Shown here: positions 43,569-53,639 of the stretch, in pieces
How the letters are laid out: every line of letters starts with the position of its first letter
How positions within the stretch are numbered: position 1 is the stretch's first letter
Source: Erwinia endophytica
GTDB lineage: Bacteria > Pseudomonadota > Gammaproteobacteria > Enterobacterales > Enterobacteriaceae
DNA length: 64,000 nucleotides
NCBI RefSeq assembly: GCF_009295515.1
Contig: NZ_RQVV01000003.1
Span: 124,001 to 188,000 of the forward strand
Direction of reading: 5' to 3'
Program-made: the position numbers and the translations under genes
The notes under the pieces: model-generated
The model's input: the letters and a program-made list of their open reading frames with translations, nothing else
Databases searched by the model: none
What the model was told of the DNA's origin: nothing

Positions 43569-44945
43569 GTGACTGCTTTTTCAACTCTGGACTTACTCCC
43601 CGCCAGCCAGCTCGATAATTTGAATGAGCTGGGTTATCACGCCATGACCCCAATCCAGGCGGCTGCTCTGCCCGCTATTCTGGCAGGGAGAGATGTTCGC
43701 GCTCAGGCCAAAACGGGCAGCGGTAAAACCGCGACATTTGGGCTGGGTGTTATGCAGCGAATCGATGTGACGCAGTTTGTCACCCAGTCATTGGTAATTT
43801 GCCCCACGCGTGAGCTGGCTGATCAGGTGGCGAAAGAGTTACGTCGTCTGGCGCGTTTCACCGCCAATATTAAAATTCTGACTTTGTGTGGCGGACAACC
43901 CATGGGAGCGCAGCGCGACTCATTAATTCATGCGCCACATATTGTGGTGGGGACACCAGGACGTCTTCTGGAACACTTGCAGCGTCAGACATTGCAACTG
44001 GGCCAGTTGCAGACGCTGGTGCTGGATGAAGCGGACCGTATGCTGGAAATGGGCTTCCGCGATGATATAGATAACATTATTAGTCACTGTCCATCGTCAC
44101 GTCAGACGTTGTTGTTTTCCGCCACCTGGCCTGAGGATATTGCGAAGATCAGCCAGCGTATCCAGCAAGACCCGCTAACGGTGGAAACGGATGTTGTCGC
44201 TGATCTGCCGTCTGTCGAACAGCTGTTTTTTGAGACCAGCGCAGGCGATAAGCTGTCTGTACTGGTCGGTTTACTCAGCAAACACCAACCCGCGTCATGC
44301 GTGGTGTTCTGTAACACCCGCCGTGAGTGTGACGCGATCGCCCATTCATTATCCAACGGCCAGATTAGCGCGCTGGCGTTACATGGCGACCTGGAGCAAC
44401 GTGATCGCGACCAGGTGTTAATCCGTTTCGCCAATGGCAGTTGTCGCGTACTGGTCGCGACAGATGTTGCCGCTCGCGGTCTGGACATTAAATCGCTGGC
44501 CATGGTGGTGAATTATCAACTGTCATTCGATCCGGAAGTCCACGTACATCGAATTGGACGTACGGCCAGAGCGGGTGAAGAAGGCGTCGCTATCAGCCTC
44601 GTCGCGCCAGAAGAAATGAACCGTGCCCACACGCTGGAAACGTTCCTGGAACGGTCACTGAACTGGCACGACATTTCTACTCTGACCGCGGTCAGGCCTC
44701 AGCCATTACTGGCTGAAATGGTGACGCTGAGCATTGATGGCGGTAAGAAAGCCAAAATCCGCTCTGGTGATATTCTCGGGGCACTCACCGGTGACGTGGG
44801 GCTGAGTGGTGAGGCTATCGGTAAGATTGATATTGCCGCGAACCAGGCCTATGTGGCAATCCATCACCGCAGCGGCCACCAGGCGAAACACTTGCAGCAG
44901 ATCAAAATCAAAGGCAAATCCTGCCGGGCGCGTTTGCTGAAGTGA
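43569..44945 (+). CDS. dbpA: ATP-dependent RNA helicase DbpA
   Basis: DEAD-box helicase specific for hairpin 92 of 23S rRNA, acting in 50S assembly. 458 residues (E. coli 457), GTG start at 43569. Motif I AKTGSGKT lies at 47-54, Ia PTRELADQ follows, motif II DEAD is at 153-156, SAT at 184-186, and the HRIGRTARAG motif VI further on. The C-terminal DbpA RNA-binding domain (about 385-458, with IDGGKKAKIRSGDILGAL) confers rRNA specificity. Own terminator follows immediately. Confidence 0.96.
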   Translation: MTAFSTLDLLPASQLDNLNELGYHAMTPIQAAALPAILAGRDVRAQAKTGSGKTATFGLGVMQRIDVTQFVTQSLVICPTRELADQVAKELRRLARFTANIKILTLCGGQPMGAQRDSLIHAPHIVVGTPGRLLEHLQRQTLQLGQLQTLVLDEADRMLEMGFRDDIDNIISHCPSSRQTLLFSATWPEDIAKISQRIQQDPLTVETDVVADLPSVEQLFFETSAGDKLSVLVGLLSKHQPASCVVFCNTRRECDAIAHSLSNGQISALALHGDLEQRDRDQVLIRFANGSCRVLVATDVAARGLDIKSLAMVVNYQLSFDPEVHVHRIGRTARAGEEGVAISLVAPEEMNRAHTLETFLERSLNWHDISTLTAVRPQPLLAEMVTLSIDGGKKAKIRSGDILGALTGDVGLSGEAIGKIDIAANQAYVAIHHRSGHQAKHLQQIKIKGKSCRARLLK

Positions 44946-44946
44946 T

Positions 44947-44966
44947 GGCCTGGTTCAGGCCTTTTT
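44947..44966 (+). terminator. rho-independent terminator of dbpA
   Basis: A 6-bp GC-rich stem (GGCCTG / CAGGCC, 3-nt loop) followed by TTTTT, beginning one base after the dbpA stop codon. Confidence 0.8.
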
Positions 44967-44971
44967 ACCGG

Positions 44972-45250
44972 TTACAGTTTGATCAGTTCGGGCGGCTGGA
45001 CCAGCAGTGGTTCAGCCGCGGCTATCATCGTTTTGAAATGGGCCTGGTCGTTGTGAAAATCGACGGCGGCGGCATCTTTCCATGTCTCATGAAACAGAAA
45101 TACATTGCCATCTTCTACGTTGCGGTAGAGATCGTAATGTAGGCAACCGGCTTCGGCCCGGGCTGGTTTAACACCGTCATGTAGCACCTTCTCCAACTCA
45201 TCGGCTTTACCGGCTTTGGCGATAAATTTCGCCACAATATACACGTTCAT
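44972..45250 (-). CDS. putative quinol monooxygenase (ABM domain)
   Basis: 92-residue antibiotic-biosynthesis-monooxygenase (ABM) fold protein, a small dimeric ferredoxin-like barrel found in YgiN-type quinol oxidases. Family features are FIAKAGKADELEKVL, the LHYDLYRNVEDGNVFLFHETWKD core and the distal HFKTM segment. Single gene on the minus strand between dbpA and nifJ; AAGGAG lies upstream. Substrate unknown; a role in quinone or aldehyde detoxification is possible but not shown. Confidence 0.8.
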   Translation of the reverse strand: MNVYIVAKFIAKAGKADELEKVLHDGVKPARAEAGCLHYDLYRNVEDGNVFLFHETWKDAAAVDFHNDQAHFKTMIAAAEPLLVQPPELIKL

Positions 45251-45311
45251 ACACTTCTCCTTTTGTCACCTGTATACCCTCAGGCCAGGTCCGACCCTCG
45301 GTCAACATGGT

Positions 45312-48300
45312 TCAGATTTCTGTCTTTCCGGCCATCAGCGCCAGTCGCTGATAATTCCGCTGAGCTTCTTCACTGGCATCATGCCACAATCTCTTCGCTA
45401 CTTCAGGTTGTTGCGTATTCAGGCGGCGAAAACGTTGTTCGTTCATCAATACGGTATCCAGATCAGTCGTCGGCGCGCGTGAATCCAGCGCTAGCGGGGC
45501 TTTACCTTCATCTGCCCGTCGTGGATCGAAACGGTATAGCGGCCAGAAACCGCTGCTGGTCAACTGACGCATTTGATCGTGGCTGAACGCCAGGTCGTAT
45601 CCATGTTCTTCGCACGGGCTATAGGCGATGATCAGCGATGGCCCGTTATATGACTCGGCTTCCTGAATGGCTTTAACGGTTTGATTCAGTTGGGCACCCA
45701 GCGAAATCTGCGCGATGTACACATGACCATACATCATCATGCTCACCCCTAAATCTTTCCGGGCCTTACGCTTGCCGTGCTCGCCGAATTTGGTGACGGC
45801 ACCGAGTGGGGTGGCCTTCGATGCCTGACCGCCAGTATTAGAGTAACACTGGGTATCCAGCACCAGGATATTGACGTTTTCCGTCAGACTGAGCACATGA
45901 TCCAGACCGCCAAAACCGATATCGTAAGCCCAACCGTCACCACCGATCAGCCAGATTGATTTATCGACCAGATAATCTGCACTGGCGGCTAGCTGACGGG
46001 CTGCTTCACTGTTGTCTGTGGCCAGTATTGAGCGTAGTTCAGCAATCTGCTCTCGTTGATGTTTGATAGTGACATTGTCACTTTTTAGTGCTTTTACCAA
46101 CGCGACGGGCAGGCGGTCCGCCAGCGTATCTAATAACCTGATGGTACGCTGACGATGTTGATCCACTGTCAGGCGAAAACCCAGCCCGAATTCGGCATTA
46201 TCTTCAAACAGCGAATTAGCCCAGGCCGGACCGTGCCCGTCAGGGGTAGTGGTATAAGGCGTGGTAGGTAAATTACCGCCGTAAATTGATGAACACCCGG
46301 TAGCGTTAGCAATCAGTAAACGGTCGCCATACAGTTGGGTCAGCAGCTTGATATAAGGTGTTTCACCACAGCCTGAACAGGCGCCGGAATATTCGAACAG
46401 GGGTGTAATCAGCTGCGAGGTACGGATATCAATCCGTTCCAGCTCTGCGGCACTGATTTCTGGCAGTTGCAGGAAGAAGTCGTAATTCACTTTTTCTTCT
46501 TCAACATGTTCAAGGCGCGGCAGCATGTTGATCGCCTTAACCGCAGGGTGCTGGCGGTCTTTGGCCGGACAAACCTCCACGCACAAATTACAACCTGTAC
46601 AATCCTCTGGCGCCACCTGCAGAATATATTTCTGACCTTTCATATCGCGGGATTTAACATCCAGTGATTGCAGCGCCGACGGGGCGCTATTCAACGACTC
46701 TGGCTGAACCACTTTGGCACGAATAGCCGAGTGGGGGCAGGCCGCCACGCAGTGATTACACTGAGTACAGAGTTCGGGTTTCCAGATGGGGATCGCTTCG
46801 GCGATATTGCGCTTCTCCCAACGAGTGGTGCCTGACGGCCAGGTTCCATCCGGCGGCAATGCGGAAACCGGCAGCGCGTCGCCCATCCCGGCCAGCATGG
46901 CTGCTGTCACTGTTTTCACAAAATCCGGCGCGGCATCGGCAACGACGGCCGGTCTGTGTGGGCTTTGCGTGTCCACCTCCTGCAAGATGACCGGTTGCAC
47001 GGCTTGCTGTGCAACCGCCAATGCCTGCCAGTTGCGTTCAACCAGCTCCTGACCTTTACTGTGATAGCTGTGAGCTATAGCGTTTTGCAATTCGCTCAGG
47101 GCGACCCCGTCAGGCAGAATTTTCGTCAGGTGGAAGAAGGCCATTTGCATAACGGTGTTAATGCGTGCGCCCAGTTTGCATTCACGCGCGATCTTCGCGG
47201 CGTTAATCACATACAATCGTGCCTGCTTTTGTCGCAATTCACATTGTACTTCCTGGGGTAACCGATGCCAGATTTCATCGGCCCCGTAAGGGCTGTTAAG
47301 CAGGAAGATACCACCCGGCTTCAGCTTTTCAGCCATCTGATATTTATCGATAAACTGTAACTGGTGACAACCGATAAAATCAGCCTGCTCAATAAGGTAA
47401 GCTGCATTGATCGGTTGCTGACTGACACGCAGATGAGAAACTGTCAGGCCGCCTGCTTTCTTTGAGTCATAGACGAAGTAGCCCTGGGCGAACAGTGGGG
47501 TAGTGTTGCCGATAATTTTGATGTTGTTCTTGGTGGCAGAGACACTGCCATCGCTGCCCAAACCATAAAATAACGCCTCCAGTTGAGCGCGGGAAGGTAA
47601 TGAGTGTTCTGGCAACGGCAATGAAAGATGGGTGACATCATCATAGATCCCCACCGTAAACCGCGCAGGGGGTGATGCCTGCGCAAGGGCATTAAAGACC
47701 GCCAGCACACAGCGTGGATCGAACTCTTTCGAGGATAAACCGTAACGCCCACCAATGATCCGAGGCAGTGTCTCGCGTTCCCCCCGGCTCCAGGCCTCAG
47801 CCAGGGCGGTCATTACATCCAGGAACAGCGGTTCGGCTTGTGCGCCGGGCTCTTTAGTACGATCGAGTACCGCAATATTTTTAACTGTTGCTGGGATAGC
47901 CGCCAGCAGATGGCGAGCGGAGAAGGGGCGGAACAGACGAACTTTGACCATCCCGACTTTTTCACCGCGCTGCAACAAGGCATCGATGACTTCTTCGCAG
48001 GTACCGGAAGCAGATCCCATCAGCACGATCATTCTTTCTGCCTGCGGATGGCCGTAATAATCAAATGGTCGATAACGACGGCCGGTTTCCAGCGCAAAGT
48101 CATTCATCGCCTGTTCGACATACGTATAGGTGGCGTCGTACCAGGGATTGGTGGCCTCGCGGGATTGAAAATAAGTATCCGGATTGGCCGAAGTGCCGCG
48201 GATAACCGGATTATCAGGTGTCAGCGCTCGCTGGCGATGTGCATCAATACTTGGCTGAGGGATTAATTTTCGTAGTGTTTCATCACTTAGCGGCGCAATT

Positions 48301-48833
48301 TTATTGATCTCGTGTGAGGTACGAAAACCGTCGAAAAAATGGATAAAAGGGATGCGACTGTTCAGCGCGGCTATCTGAGAAATCAATGCAAAGTCCTGCG
48401 CTTCCTGCACACTGCCAGCCGAAAGTAATGCGCAACCGGTCTGCCTGACGGCCATAACGTCAGAGTGATCGCCGAAAATCGAAAGAGCATGTGTGGCGAC
48501 AGTACGTGCAGCAACATGTAGCACAAACGGTGTCAGTTGCCCGGCCAGTTTATAGAGGGTTGGTATCATCAGTAGCAACCCTTGCGAAGAGGTAAATGAA
48601 GTGGCAAGGGCACCGGTCTGCAGCGCGCCGTGTACGGTGGCGATAGCACCAGCTTCAGACTGCATTTCCACCACGCGGGGCACATCTCCCCAGATATTGC
48701 ATTGTCCGTCGCTGGCCCAGGCATCGGCCTGCTCGGCCATGGTTGAGCTGGGCGTAATCGGATAGATAGCAATGACTTCACTGGTACGAAATGCAACGGA
48801 AGCCGCTGCGTTGTTACCGTCGGTTGTGAGCAT
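45312..48833 (-). CDS. nifJ: pyruvate:ferredoxin (flavodoxin) oxidoreductase
   Basis: Oxidises pyruvate to acetyl-CoA and CO2 with reduction of flavodoxin or ferredoxin. 1173 residues from the ATG at 48833 (MLTTDGNNAAASVAFRTSEV), matching E. coli YdbK; an upstream in-frame ATG is not conserved. Order: pyrimidine-binding domain (1-250), domains II-III, two 4Fe-4S clusters (CTQCNHCVAACP near 688 and CTGCNLCVEVCP near 745), and the TPP domain with GGDGWAYDIG near 960 plus its extra cluster cysteines (SGACSGCGE). Complete. Transcribed alone. Confidence 0.96.
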   Translation of the reverse strand: MLTTDGNNAAASVAFRTSEVIAIYPITPSSTMAEQADAWASDGQCNIWGDVPRVVEMQSEAGAIATVHGALQTGALATSFTSSQGLLLMIPTLYKLAGQLTPFVLHVAARTVATHALSIFGDHSDVMAVRQTGCALLSAGSVQEAQDFALISQIAALNSRIPFIHFFDGFRTSHEINKIAPLSDETLRKLIPQPSIDAHRQRALTPDNPVIRGTSANPDTYFQSREATNPWYDATYTYVEQAMNDFALETGRRYRPFDYYGHPQAERMIVLMGSASGTCEEVIDALLQRGEKVGMVKVRLFRPFSARHLLAAIPATVKNIAVLDRTKEPGAQAEPLFLDVMTALAEAWSRGERETLPRIIGGRYGLSSKEFDPRCVLAVFNALAQASPPARFTVGIYDDVTHLSLPLPEHSLPSRAQLEALFYGLGSDGSVSATKNNIKIIGNTTPLFAQGYFVYDSKKAGGLTVSHLRVSQQPINAAYLIEQADFIGCHQLQFIDKYQMAEKLKPGGIFLLNSPYGADEIWHRLPQEVQCELRQKQARLYVINAAKIARECKLGARINTVMQMAFFHLTKILPDGVALSELQNAIAHSYHSKGQELVERNWQALAVAQQAVQPVILQEVDTQSPHRPAVVADAAPDFVKTVTAAMLAGMGDALPVSALPPDGTWPSGTTRWEKRNIAEAIPIWKPELCTQCNHCVAACPHSAIRAKVVQPESLNSAPSALQSLDVKSRDMKGQKYILQVAPEDCTGCNLCVEVCPAKDRQHPAVKAINMLPRLEHVEEEKVNYDFFLQLPEISAAELERIDIRTSQLITPLFEYSGACSGCGETPYIKLLTQLYGDRLLIANATGCSSIYGGNLPTTPYTTTPDGHGPAWANSLFEDNAEFGLGFRLTVDQHRQRTIRLLDTLADRLPVALVKALKSDNVTIKHQREQIAELRSILATDNSEAARQLAASADYLVDKSIWLIGGDGWAYDIGFGGLDHVLSLTENVNILVLDTQCYSNTGGQASKATPLGAVTKFGEHGKRKARKDLGVSMMMYGHVYIAQISLGAQLNQTVKAIQEAESYNGPSLIIAYSPCEEHGYDLAFSHDQMRQLTSSGFWPLYRFDPRRADEGKAPLALDSRAPTTDLDTVLMNEQRFRRLNTQQPEVAKRLWHDASEEAQRNYQRLALMAGKTEI

Positions 48834-49335
48834 ATCAGGCCTGAAAATTGAGTAATACGAAAAAACTGCCATGAAGACAGTAAGGTTATTGAAAGTTTAG
48901 CAGACTTGACAAAGACGATTTTGATCTGAGTACGAGACCTGAGGGCAATCGCACCAGCAGATAAATTTGGCGATATTTAATGCATTTCGACAGACTGAAC
49001 CCCTTTTATCTCCCGTCGCGCATTATCGATCTGATGCGGTGCTGCTCCTGCGTGGCTGGGTGATGTCGATCATCCTTTTACACAATGCGGATTCCGTATT
49101 GCAGTTGATTACCGAAAAACAGGATAAGACACAAAAGAAGAACCATTAAAATAATCTATCATTTTGTTTTATAATTATTTTATCTCCATGCTCGAAGGAT
49201 TTATATAAAATAAGACCAGGAGCTATTGCTATTTTTGGTTTTTTATTTAGTAAAAATTCGTGACAGACCTCGACCTGCTCAAGATCGTAGCTTATGCTGG
49301 CGAACTGCATATTCACTAATTTTCGGAGTTTCTGA
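48834..49335. other. nifJ-ydbJ divergent gap
   Basis: About 500 AT-rich bases between the nifJ start and ydbJ. A 60-codon plus-strand frame (48967-49149) and a minus-strand frame overlapping ydbJ (49146-49457) have no ribosome-binding site or recognisable similarity. No small RNA is recognised; E. coli micC, which lies near nifJ, is not seen. Confidence 0.5.
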
Positions 49336-49608
49336 ATGAAAGCAGCGACTTTTCTCCTTGTGGGGGCCGCGCTGATGTTGTCTGGTTGCAGCAGTGATAG
49401 CGCTAACGAACCACCGCAACAAGCCACTGCCGCACATATTCCGCCGCGGGTCGTCATGTCCGGCCTGGCTGAAAGCGCCTGTTCGAATGCCGGAGGAACA
49501 CTGGCCCTCTCGCGTCAGTTGGATGGAAGTTCTGTTGGGATGTGTCAGTTAACTAATGGTCGCCGCTGCAGTGAAAATGCACTGATAAGCGGTAACTGCG
49601 CACGTTGA
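49336..49608 (+). CDS. ydbJ: DUF333-family lipoprotein YdbJ
   Basis: 90-residue lipoprotein: signal peptide ending in LSGC with lipidated C18, then a short linker and the DUF333 core (SACSNAGGTLALSRQLDG, MCQL, GRRCSENALISGNC), whose cysteines may form disulfides. CGGAG precedes the ATG. In E. coli ydbJ lies between nifJ and hslJ-ldhA; here hslJ is missing and ldhA follows directly. Function unknown. Confidence 0.85.
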   Translation: MKAATFLLVGAALMLSGCSSDSANEPPQQATAAHIPPRVVMSGLAESACSNAGGTLALSRQLDGSSVGMCQLTNGRRCSENALISGNCAR

Positions 49609-49656
49609 GAATGTCGTCGCCAATAAGGCCGGATAAACCGGCCTGGGCGGGGGGCA

Positions 49657-50649
49657 TCAGACCGTCAGTTCATTCACACAGGGGTGGTTATTTTCTAACT
49701 GCCTGAGGTTTTCCAGGGTGGTTTCGGCAATGCTGGTGAGCGCCTCTGCCGTCAGGAAAGCCTGATGTCCGGTAAACAAGACGTTATGGCAAGCGGAAAG
49801 CCGACGGAACACGTCATCCTGAATCACATCGTTCGAATTGTCTTCAAAAAACAGGTTCTGCTCGTTCTCATAAACATCCATGCCCAGCGAACCGATTTTC
49901 TGCATTTTCAGCGCATCAATAGCCGCCTGTGAATCGATCAGACCGCCCCGGCTGGTATTGATAATCATCACCCCGTCTTTCATTTGTTCAAATGCCGACA
50001 TATTCAGTAAATGATTATTTTCCGCCGTCAGCGGACAATGCAGAGAAATAACATCAGACGCTCTGAACAGGGTTTTCAGATCGACATATTCCGCACCCAG
50101 TTCAAGAGCCTGCGGGTTAGGATACGGATCGGAAACCAGCAGACGCATGCCGAAACCTTTCAATATACGCAAGGTGGCAAGACCAATTTTTCCGGTACCG
50201 ATGACCCCGGCTGTGCGGCCATGCATATTAAAGCCGATCAGCCCTTCAAGTGAGAAATTAGCGTCACGGGTACGCTGGTAGGCGCGGTGAATACGTCGGT
50301 TCAAGGTCATCATCATGCCGACCGCGTGTTCGGCGACCGCTTCTGGCGAGTAGGCCGGTACACGAACCACTTTAATACCCAATTGTCTGGCTGCGTCTAA
50401 ATCAACGTTGTTAAACCCGGCACAGCGCAGCGCCACAAATTTGATCCCCAGTTCCGCCAACTCACGCAGTACCGCCGGGTTGCCATCATCGTTGACGAAA
50501 ATACAAACTCCCTTGCAACCGGTCGCGGTTTTTACCGTTTTTTCAGTCAACAGAAAGTCGAAAAAATCCAGTTCATAACCATACGCTGCATTGACCTGCT
50601 CAAAGTATTGCCGATCATACTGTTTGCTGCTGTATACCGCGAGTTTCAT
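49657..50649 (-). CDS. ldhA: fermentative D-lactate dehydrogenase
   Basis: NADH-linked reduction of pyruvate to D-lactate during fermentation. 330 residues (E. coli 329). The dinucleotide loop GTGKIG lies at 151-156; catalytic R234 (TSRGG), E263 (VYENE) and H295 (FTGHQAF) are in place. GAAGGA is upstream. Divergent from ydbH as in E. coli. Together with nifJ and fnrS it points to a facultative anaerobe. Confidence 0.96.
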   Translation of the reverse strand: MKLAVYSSKQYDRQYFEQVNAAYGYELDFFDFLLTEKTVKTATGCKGVCIFVNDDGNPAVLRELAELGIKFVALRCAGFNNVDLDAARQLGIKVVRVPAYSPEAVAEHAVGMMMTLNRRIHRAYQRTRDANFSLEGLIGFNMHGRTAGVIGTGKIGLATLRILKGFGMRLLVSDPYPNPQALELGAEYVDLKTLFRASDVISLHCPLTAENNHLLNMSAFEQMKDGVMIINTSRGGLIDSQAAIDALKMQKIGSLGMDVYENEQNLFFEDNSNDVIQDDVFRRLSACHNVLFTGHQAFLTAEALTSIAETTLENLRQLENNHPCVNELTV

Positions 50650-50764
50650 GGTCCTTCTCCTGTAGACATAAACTTAAAGTTGCCTGGTGCAATAGTAACA
50701 CGGGAGAGAACATGCCATCATTCACCCCTATGATATTCACGGACAGAACGGAATTTTTATTGCC

Positions 50765-53389
50765 ATGACCCGGGGTTGGAAGCTATTGACTGCGGCGATA
50801 ACGTCGGTGTTGTTGATCGCGGTATTGTTGCTCACCATTCCCCACTGGTTGCCAAGGCTGGCGGGGATATGGCTGCCTGTTAATACCACGATCCGGCTGG
50901 ATGGCGCTCTGCACTGGCGCGATGGTGGCATCGAATTACCTGGCGTTCATTATTGGGTGGGGGATTGCGAGCTCGCCACGGTTAGTGCTCTGTCATTAAA
51001 GCATACCGCGGGGCGCTGGTCTCTCAGCAGCAGTAAAGTGGATATTGATAGCGGATGCGTCAGTAAATTTCACCACAGCGACCAGGTTAGCGCGCCGAAA
51101 TCGCTGGCGGAATGGCAAGCGATGTTACCCACCAGTGAGATGACCGTAGGCCAACTGATTATCCATCCCTGGCAGGACTGGGCTGGTTCGCTGCATTTGA
51201 ATCTCGCCAAAGGGCAACAATCCGTGAGTTATCAGGGGGATAACGTTGCCCTGGAGGCTTTATTACAGCGACAACAGCTGGATATCCAGTCCCTGACGCT
51301 CAACGCGCCTGGCGTTCCACAACCCGTCAAAGTGGCAGGCAGGCTATTTCTGGCTAACCAGCCAGATTCATTGCCCGTAGCGGGTAAGGTAGTCGCTGAT
51401 CTGAAGATGACGGGACTCGCCGCCTCGCTGAACGCGACACTCAACTGGCAGCAGGATAAAGGCGAACTGGTGGTGCGGCAGGACGATGATCCGGCTCCGT
51501 TGGTGTCCCTGCCGTGGCAGGTTTCTGCCGAACGTATCCGTATTCAGCAGGGGCAGTGGCGCTGGCCTTATACCAGCCCGCCGCTTGCTGGCGGCGTTAA
51601 TCTGACCCTGGCGCATTGGCAGCAGGGGCTGACCGCGACGGATATCACCGGGCGCCTCAATGTGCTGACTCAGGGGCGCGGAGGCAAGGGCAACATGGTG
51701 CTGACGTTGGGGCCAGGAAGACTGGACTGGCGCGCCAGCCAACTGCCGTTTCGCCTGACTGGCGACAGTAAACTGGCGCAACTGCTGTTTTTCGCCAGCA
51801 TTCCAGGCGAGGTGCAGGGGCCGTTGTTCGATCCCAAACTCACTCTGAAGCCCGGGTCGTTGCTGCGAATGCGTGGACGATTGCTGTCCACGCTTGAAGT
51901 CGATGAAGCCCGCTGGCCATTGTCTGGCCTGACGGTTTCTTCTGCAGGGATAGCGGGTCGCCTACAGGCGATCCTGACCGCTCATGATCCGACAATGGGG
52001 CGCTTCAGGTTACATCTTGATGGCCGGGCAAGCGATTTTTGGCCGGATAAAGGACACTGGTTTTGGCGTTATTGGGGCGAGGGTTTTATGGCGCCGTTGA
52101 CCGCGAAATGGGATGTCAATGGCCGGGGGCGCTGGCAGGATCAATTGATCGAGCTGGAGTCGCTGTCGACGGGCTTTGATCACATCCGCTACGGCAGCGT
52201 TAATGTTCATTCTCCCAGACTGGTACTGGATGAAGCGGTGCGCTGGCAGCGGGGTGTCGCGAATCAGTCTTTCTCCGGCAGACTTCGTCTGAATGCGCAG
52301 CAAACCACTTTCAGCGGTGGTGGTTATCTGCCGCCAGCCACGCTAACGCTGGTCTTGAAAGGGCAGGATCCGGCGGCTTTCCTGTATAACGGCACCCTGG
52401 AAGCTAACCCCATTGGCCCGGTACGTGTCCAGGGACGATGGGATGGGCAACGCCTGCGCGGTCAGGCGTGGTGGCCGCAACAGCCGTTGCGTGTTTTCCA
52501 GTCGCTGCTCAGCAACGATCTGAAAATAAACATTCAGGAGGGCACCCTGAAAGCTCAGGTGGCATTCTCTGCAGCCAGCGATCAGGGATTTGAAGCAGGA
52601 GGGCACTGGGTGGTGAACGATGGCAGCGTGTGGATGCCGGATAACCAGATCAACGGAATCGACTTTTCGCTGCCGTTCCGGCTGAAAGACCATCAATGGT
52701 ATTTCGGTGCCAGAGGCCCGGTTTCGCTGCGGATCAGCGAAGTTAAAAACCAGTTCACTTTGCAAAACATTACCGCCGATCTGCAAGGATGGTATCCATG
52801 GAATGCCCGGCACCCCCTGCGCCTGAGTCATGTCGGCATGGATGTGTTGGGCGGTGAAATGAGGATGGAAAGCCTGCAAATGCCGCAGACTGAGGCCGCC
52901 ACGCTGCGGTTGAAGAACATCAACATGAGCGAATTGGTTACTGCTATCCGGCCAAAACAAATCGCTATGTCCGGTCATATTAATGCCGCCTTGCCATTGT
53001 GGCTAAATGATTCACGCTGGCTGGTGAAGGGGGGATGGGTGGCCAATAGCGGGCCGCTGACCGTGCGGCTGGATAAAGATTTTGCCGATTCTATTTCGGC
53101 TAATAACATTGCCGTGGGTGCGGCGACAGACTGGCTGCGCTACATGGAAATTTCGCGCGCCTCAGCTGCGTTGGATATCGATAACCTTGGCCAAATGACG
53201 CTAAAAGCCCAGGTCAATGGCACCAGCCGCTTCAGCGATAAAAACCAGCGCGTTGCGCTAAATTATACACAACAGGAAAACCTGTTTCAGCTTTGGCGCA
53301 GTCTGCGCTTTGGCGATAATTTGCAATCCTGGGTGGAGCAGAACGCCACCTTGCCGATGCAGAAGGAAAACGTCCATGAAACCCATTAG
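50765..53389 (+). CDS. ydbH: YdbH, AsmA/TamB-like intermembrane lipid-transport protein
   Basis: 874-residue member of the AsmA-like group that, with TamB and YhdP, moves phospholipids between inner and outer membrane in E. coli. An N-terminal membrane anchor (about residues 7-28) is followed by a long beta-rich periplasmic region with a C-terminal dicarboxylate-like domain (near 640-860). Its partner is the outer-membrane lipoprotein YnbE, whose gene overlaps the 3' end by 14 bases, indicating coupled expression. Confidence 0.93.
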   Translation: MTRGWKLLTAAITSVLLIAVLLLTIPHWLPRLAGIWLPVNTTIRLDGALHWRDGGIELPGVHYWVGDCELATVSALSLKHTAGRWSLSSSKVDIDSGCVSKFHHSDQVSAPKSLAEWQAMLPTSEMTVGQLIIHPWQDWAGSLHLNLAKGQQSVSYQGDNVALEALLQRQQLDIQSLTLNAPGVPQPVKVAGRLFLANQPDSLPVAGKVVADLKMTGLAASLNATLNWQQDKGELVVRQDDDPAPLVSLPWQVSAERIRIQQGQWRWPYTSPPLAGGVNLTLAHWQQGLTATDITGRLNVLTQGRGGKGNMVLTLGPGRLDWRASQLPFRLTGDSKLAQLLFFASIPGEVQGPLFDPKLTLKPGSLLRMRGRLLSTLEVDEARWPLSGLTVSSAGIAGRLQAILTAHDPTMGRFRLHLDGRASDFWPDKGHWFWRYWGEGFMAPLTAKWDVNGRGRWQDQLIELESLSTGFDHIRYGSVNVHSPRLVLDEAVRWQRGVANQSFSGRLRLNAQQTTFSGGGYLPPATLTLVLKGQDPAAFLYNGTLEANPIGPVRVQGRWDGQRLRGQAWWPQQPLRVFQSLLSNDLKINIQEGTLKAQVAFSAASDQGFEAGGHWVVNDGSVWMPDNQINGIDFSLPFRLKDHQWYFGARGPVSLRISEVKNQFTLQNITADLQGWYPWNARHPLRLSHVGMDVLGGEMRMESLQMPQTEAATLRLKNINMSELVTAIRPKQIAMSGHINAALPLWLNDSRWLVKGGWVANSGPLTVRLDKDFADSISANNIAVGAATDWLRYMEISRASAALDIDNLGQMTLKAQVNGTSRFSDKNQRVALNYTQQENLFQLWRSLRFGDNLQSWVEQNATLPMQKENVHETH

Positions 53390-53639
53390 TCTGCTGATGC
53401 CTGTTGGAATACTGCTGCTCAGCGGTTGTGTTCCCCGTATTGAGGTGGCGGCGCCAAAGGAACCGATAACCATCAATATGAACGTTAAAATCGAGCATGA
53501 GATCCGTATCACGGCCGATAAAAATGTCGACGCACTGCTTAAAAACCAGAACGGGCTCTTTAACGCTGACAGCGGTAAGCATCCAGCACGAGAGGGAATC
53601 GATGAAAAGGACAGCGAACAGGGCGGTTCGGGGAGGTAA
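53376..53639 (+). CDS. ynbE: YnbE outer-membrane lipoprotein with extended C-terminus
   Basis: Partner of YdbH in forming the intermembrane bridge. The lipobox LLSGC gives lipidated C18; the conserved core (PRIEVAAPKEPITINMNVKIEHEI) is followed by DKNVDALLKNQNGLF. Family members end at about this LF (about 61 residues), but here the frame runs on for 25 unconserved residues to 87. The base sequence CTCTTTAAC suggests that loss of one T from a TTTTAA removed the original stop. The tail overlaps the place where ydbL should start. Confidence 0.85.
   Translation: MKPISLLMPVGILLLSGCVPRIEVAAPKEPITINMNVKIEHEIRITADKNVDALLKNQNGLFNADSGKHPAREGIDEKDSEQGGSGR

Noticed and set aside
48967-49149. 60-codon frame upstream of ydbJ
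   Set aside because: No translation signals and no similarity that I can recognise; probably part of the nifJ upstream region.
48834-49335. Possible micC small RNA near nifJ as in E. coli
   Set aside because: Neither the micC body nor its terminator sequence is present in this gap.
49146-49457. 103-codon minus-strand frame opposite ydbJ
   Set aside because: It overlaps the ydbJ lipoprotein gene, which has a clear signal peptide, lipobox and ribosome-binding site; the antisense frame has none of these.
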